Part shown: in pieces, positions 56,053 to 58,342 of the stretch | Layout of the letters: every line of letters begins with the position of its first letter | Position numbering within the stretch: the stretch's first letter is position 1 | Source of the DNA: a virus | Reading direction: 5' to 3' (one strand) | Length of the DNA: 58,342 nt | Virus record (IMG/VR): IMGVR_UViG_3300009695_000004 | Coordinates: 64,001-122,342 of that record | Translations under genes and position numbers: made by a program | Notes under the pieces: model-generated | Told to the model about the DNA's origin: nothing | Seen by the model: the letters and a program-made list of their open reading frames with translations, nothing else | The model's database searches: none

Positions 56053-57321
56053 TTAAAATAAATTACACCCTTGAGATTTAAAATCTTCAACCTTTTCTTT
56101 CCATTGTTCTTTTGTGAGATTTAAGTTTTTCATTAAACATTTTTTACAAAAGAATTTATTTATATTTCTGCCAAAGTATTTCATATTCATAGCAAGAACT
56201 TCTTTTGATTTTATTCTTTTACAACAATCTTCACAGATATGACTAAAGTATTTTTCTGCAATAATAATATCTAATTCATTTTCATCTGCAAATTCTTTAA
56301 TAACTTCTATTGTAGGAGTTGTTCTAAATACTCCACCATTCCAGGCTTTTAATTTATATTCACTTTTAGTACAATTCATAATTAAGGCTTTATGATTATC
56401 TGTAAAATCATTATCAAGTATTTTCTGCCATCTATTGTACATTGTAGGATACCAATATTTATCTAACACCCATGTTGATTTAGTATAGAAAGCACACGAT
56501 ATAGCGCAACCTACTCTGTGATAACCCTTTAGATATTTAGTATTTATATCTAAATCTTTCCATAGAATATATAGCCATATATCTTCTTCCGCCCATTTCC
56601 TAATAGGAAGTACTCCCTCCCAGTTTCTTTCTCCCCACTTATCATTTTTCCATTCATCTGTATAATTACTTCTTGCATTAGATTCTTCATTTCTCATTCC
56701 CATAAAGAATAAATAATTTTCAGATTTATCTAATACTTCCATCATTGATCCTTCTTTGAATTTAGTACAACAAGCTCTCGACATTCTATTACCGATAAAC
56801 TGCAATCTTTCTCTCCATTGATAAAAGCCCTCTTTAGGATTTATTATTCTAGTATTAGGTTGTTGCTTTATATATTTATATGTATCAGCACAATCTAAGG
56901 AAGTATTACTGAATATAACTTCTGTGTCAGGATTGACCAAATGAGTTAAGTAGGTTGTTACAATTGAGTCCTTACCTCCAGAAGATAATATTATTGGTAT
57001 ATGTGATTTATATTCTAAGGTTTTTCTAGATATCAGATTTAAACTTTCTATTTCTAATAATTCTAATTTGTCTCTCTCTCTCTCTATAGTTTCTAGCCAA
57101 GATTCTATTTCAAAAGGTTTATCTTTATAAATTGTTTTAATTGATAAATTTAAGTCATCGTCAATTGATAGCCTTAGTATTTTATGAATATTACCCTGTT
57201 TATCATAAGCTTTTATTATTTGGCTATCTAACCAATACATATTCTCACATAAATTAAAGTCTGATATATTTATCCCTTTATCTTTTAGAAATTTTATATA
57301 ATCATTAAATATAGGCGTCAT
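56053..57321 (-). CDS. PAPS-reductase-like PP-loop protein
   Basis: Encodes 422 residues after AGGAGGTAATAT. SGGKDS (about 113-118) is the PP-loop that binds ATP or PAPS. RACCTKFK (about 192-199), GCAISC (about 272-277), CEDCCK and CKKC (about 365-400) supply many cysteines for metal or iron-sulphur sites. The first 105 residues are an added domain. Relatives include CysH, DndC and phage proteins of unknown role. Sulphur transfer to DNA or tRNA is possible; no dnd or ssp partners are visible. A (CT)6 tract lies in the coding region. Confidence 0.75.
   Translation of the reverse strand: MTPIFNDYIKFLKDKGINISDFNLCENMYWLDSQIIKAYDKQGNIHKILRLSIDDDLNLSIKTIYKDKPFEIESWLETIERERDKLELLEIESLNLISRKTLEYKSHIPIILSSGGKDSIVTTYLTHLVNPDTEVIFSNTSLDCADTYKYIKQQPNTRIINPKEGFYQWRERLQFIGNRMSRACCTKFKEGSMMEVLDKSENYLFFMGMRNEESNARSNYTDEWKNDKWGERNWEGVLPIRKWAEEDIWLYILWKDLDINTKYLKGYHRVGCAISCAFYTKSTWVLDKYWYPTMYNRWQKILDNDFTDNHKALIMNCTKSEYKLKAWNGGVFRTTPTIEVIKEFADENELDIIIAEKYFSHICEDCCKRIKSKEVLAMNMKYFGRNINKFFCKKCLMKNLNLTKEQWKEKVEDFKSQGCNLF
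57072..57083. repeat. (CT)6 dinucleotide tract in PP-loop gene
   Basis: Twelve bases of perfect CT repeat, encoding ERER at about residues 80-83, upstream of the PP-loop. Confidence 0.9.
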
Positions 57322-57338
57322 ATATTACCTCCTAAAAT

Positions 57339-57355
57339 ATATTATATTTGGATTG
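57339..57355 (-). repeat. Gene-junction motif before PP-loop gene
   Basis: CAATCCAAATATAATAT in the coding direction, followed by ATTTTAGGAGG. It overlaps an inverted repeat GGATTGT/ACAATCC (57350-57381). Confidence 0.6.
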
Positions 57356-57391
57356 TCAAATTAATCACAACTCAACAATCCATTTTTGTTA

Positions 57392-57652
57392 TTATCTTTT
57401 ACCTTTTTTCTTCTTTGGTCGCTCTTTAATAACATCTGGTATAATTCCAAACTCGATTACTTTTTCCTCATTTAAAACATCTCTTTTAACCTCAATTTTC
57501 TCCAGGATACTATTACTATACCATTGCAGAACTTCCTTAATTTGACCGTCAATTGTTGCTCTGTGCTTGACTAAAACTTCTCCAGAACCTACTTCTACCA
57601 CTTCACCTTGATCTCCTGTAATTGTTACTGTTACTTTATCTTTTATGTTCAT
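57392..57652 (-). CDS. Protein of unknown function
   Basis: Encodes 86 residues after AAAGGAGCGGTATT. Strand-rich (VTVTITGDQGEVVEVGSGEV) with a lysine tail (KERPKKKKGKR). Possibly a small nucleic-acid-binding protein. Confidence 0.6.
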   Translation of the reverse strand: MNIKDKVTVTITGDQGEVVEVGSGEVLVKHRATIDGQIKEVLQWYSNSILEKIEVKRDVLNEEKVIEFGIIPDVIKERPKKKKGKR

Positions 57653-57664
57653 AATACCGCTCCT

Positions 57665-57895
57665 TTAACTCTTTAATTTTATAGTCTTTTTAAGTTGATT
57701 ATAAATCTTTTTTATTATCTTATCATTTTCGCTATCAGTAATACAACTTCCAAATAGTAGCATTAGTCTTGCATGATTTTGGTTTTTAAAACTTTCCATT
57801 GCCTTATCTGGTGAGTAAAATCCTTGCTTATCTAGTTGTTCTTCTATTGAATCTGCTAAAGCACCAAAGTGTACTGTAAATTCTTTTTTATCCAT
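57665..57895 (-). CDS. Small helical protein, unknown
   Basis: Encodes 76 residues; ATG 57895 follows GAAAGGAGAAAATTT. Amphipathic helices (FGALADSIEEQLDKQGF) and a basic end. No motif. Confidence 0.6.
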   Translation of the reverse strand: MDKKEFTVHFGALADSIEEQLDKQGFYSPDKAMESFKNQNHARLMLLFGSCITDSENDKIIKKIYNQLKKTIKLKS

Positions 57896-57952
57896 AAATT
57901 TTCTCCTTTCAGTAGTCAAGTAATCCTTGTCTACTTGCATAATATATTTGAA

Positions 57953-58342
57953 TTACGAGTTAACTATTTTCAGTTTATCTATAGCTTCAAGTGATAGGTC
58001 TACAATCCATTTGTGACCACAATCATCACATTCCAAACTTATACTTTGTTTATTATCTTTAAAATCATACTCCCTGTGGTTACACTTATTACATACAGGA
58101 CAATCCAACAAATCCGTATTCGCTAATTCATCCGAAAAATCTCCTAACTCTGATTCTGTCTTATCTCTGTAAATATCCATGAATGAAACGCATCTTTCAC
58201 ATAAATGATAATTATAAAAATCACCCTCGTATGTTCCAACTTCATTATTACATGTGCTACCAATAGGAATTAATGCACCACAATATTCACATCTGTGTAA
58301 TTTCCTAGTTTTCTTTATTTTTTTACTTTCCCAAAAACTCAT
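57953..58342 (-). CDS. Zinc-binding protein, start at window edge
   Basis: Encodes 129 residues if it begins at the ATG on the last three bases; its ribosome site lies outside, and a longer form cannot be excluded. CEYCGALIPIGSTC and CERC, then CPVCNKCNH and CDDCGHKW give two zinc sites. The second resembles transcription-factor-type ribbons. Function unknown. Confidence 0.65.
   Translation of the reverse strand: MSFWESKKIKKTRKLHRCEYCGALIPIGSTCNNEVGTYEGDFYNYHLCERCVSFMDIYRDKTESELGDFSDELANTDLLDCPVCNKCNHREYDFKDNKQSISLECDDCGHKWIVDLSLEAIDKLKIVNS

Noticed and set aside
36947-57355. Gene-junction motif read as ordinary -10 promoter boxes
   Set aside because: The TATAAT part often lies within zero to six bases of the ribosome site, with no -35 box, leaving no usable leader at several copies.

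Overview
The window is part of a large, AT-rich temperate tailed-phage genome (or prophage), most likely from a clostridial or related low-GC anaerobic Firmicute. The evidence is the base composition, strong AGGAGG ribosome sites, consensus sigma-A promoters, an adenosylcobalamin (class II) ribonucleotide reductase and a large serine integrase. One major tail protein, a 1870-residue tape measure, Dit and Tal proteins and no sheath gene point to a long non-contractile tail (siphovirus). Portal and terminase genes should lie left of the window and replication genes to the right.

Layout. (1) 1-32 kb, plus strand: the late region. It runs from prohead protease/scaffold, decoration protein, major capsid protein and head-tail connectors to the major tail protein, tail chaperones (with a -1 frameshift), tape measure, Dit, Tal, a fibre with an esterase domain, a small-gene island, a beta-helix tailspike, a tyrosine recombinase, an XhlA-like protein, an amidase endolysin and a holin. 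Homing endonuclease genes interrupt this order: HNH at the left edge, Vsr-like after the tail protein, GIY-YIG before the fibre, HNH after the tailspike and HNH at 33 kb. A small membrane-protein gene with its own promoter lies backwards between chaperone and tape measure. (2) 32-36 kb: a winged-helix-like protein, an HNH gene, the large serine recombinase, and a tRNA-Ala(GGC) whose 5' end overlaps the recombinase stop codon. A two-way terminator follows. (3) 36-58 kb, minus strand: about 48 tightly packed early/metabolic genes, many tiny and zinc-binding. Recognisable products are a RusA-like resolvase, an archaeal-type thymidylate synthase, a P-loop ATPase, two NPPY-type DNA methyltransferases, nucleoside deoxyribosyltransferase-like proteins, a guanylate-kinase-like enzyme, a MazG-like pyrophosphohydrolase, an intein-bearing NrdJ, a radical SAM enzyme and a PAPS-reductase-like PP-loop protein.

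How the genes work together. The right half remodels the nucleotide pool and may modify phage DNA. The left half builds the virion and lyses the host. The serine integrase between them presumably sets up lysogeny.

The signals most worth following up are these. Two unrelated homing-endonuclease genes share a candidate leader RNA (three-way junction with pseudoknot). A directional 17-base motif sits at gene junctions on both strands. Dinucleotide (CT)n tracts lie inside a methyltransferase gene and a PP-loop gene, suggesting phase variation. The tRNA is fused to the integrase 3' end. A GIY-YIG protein carries five helix-turn-helix-like repeats.
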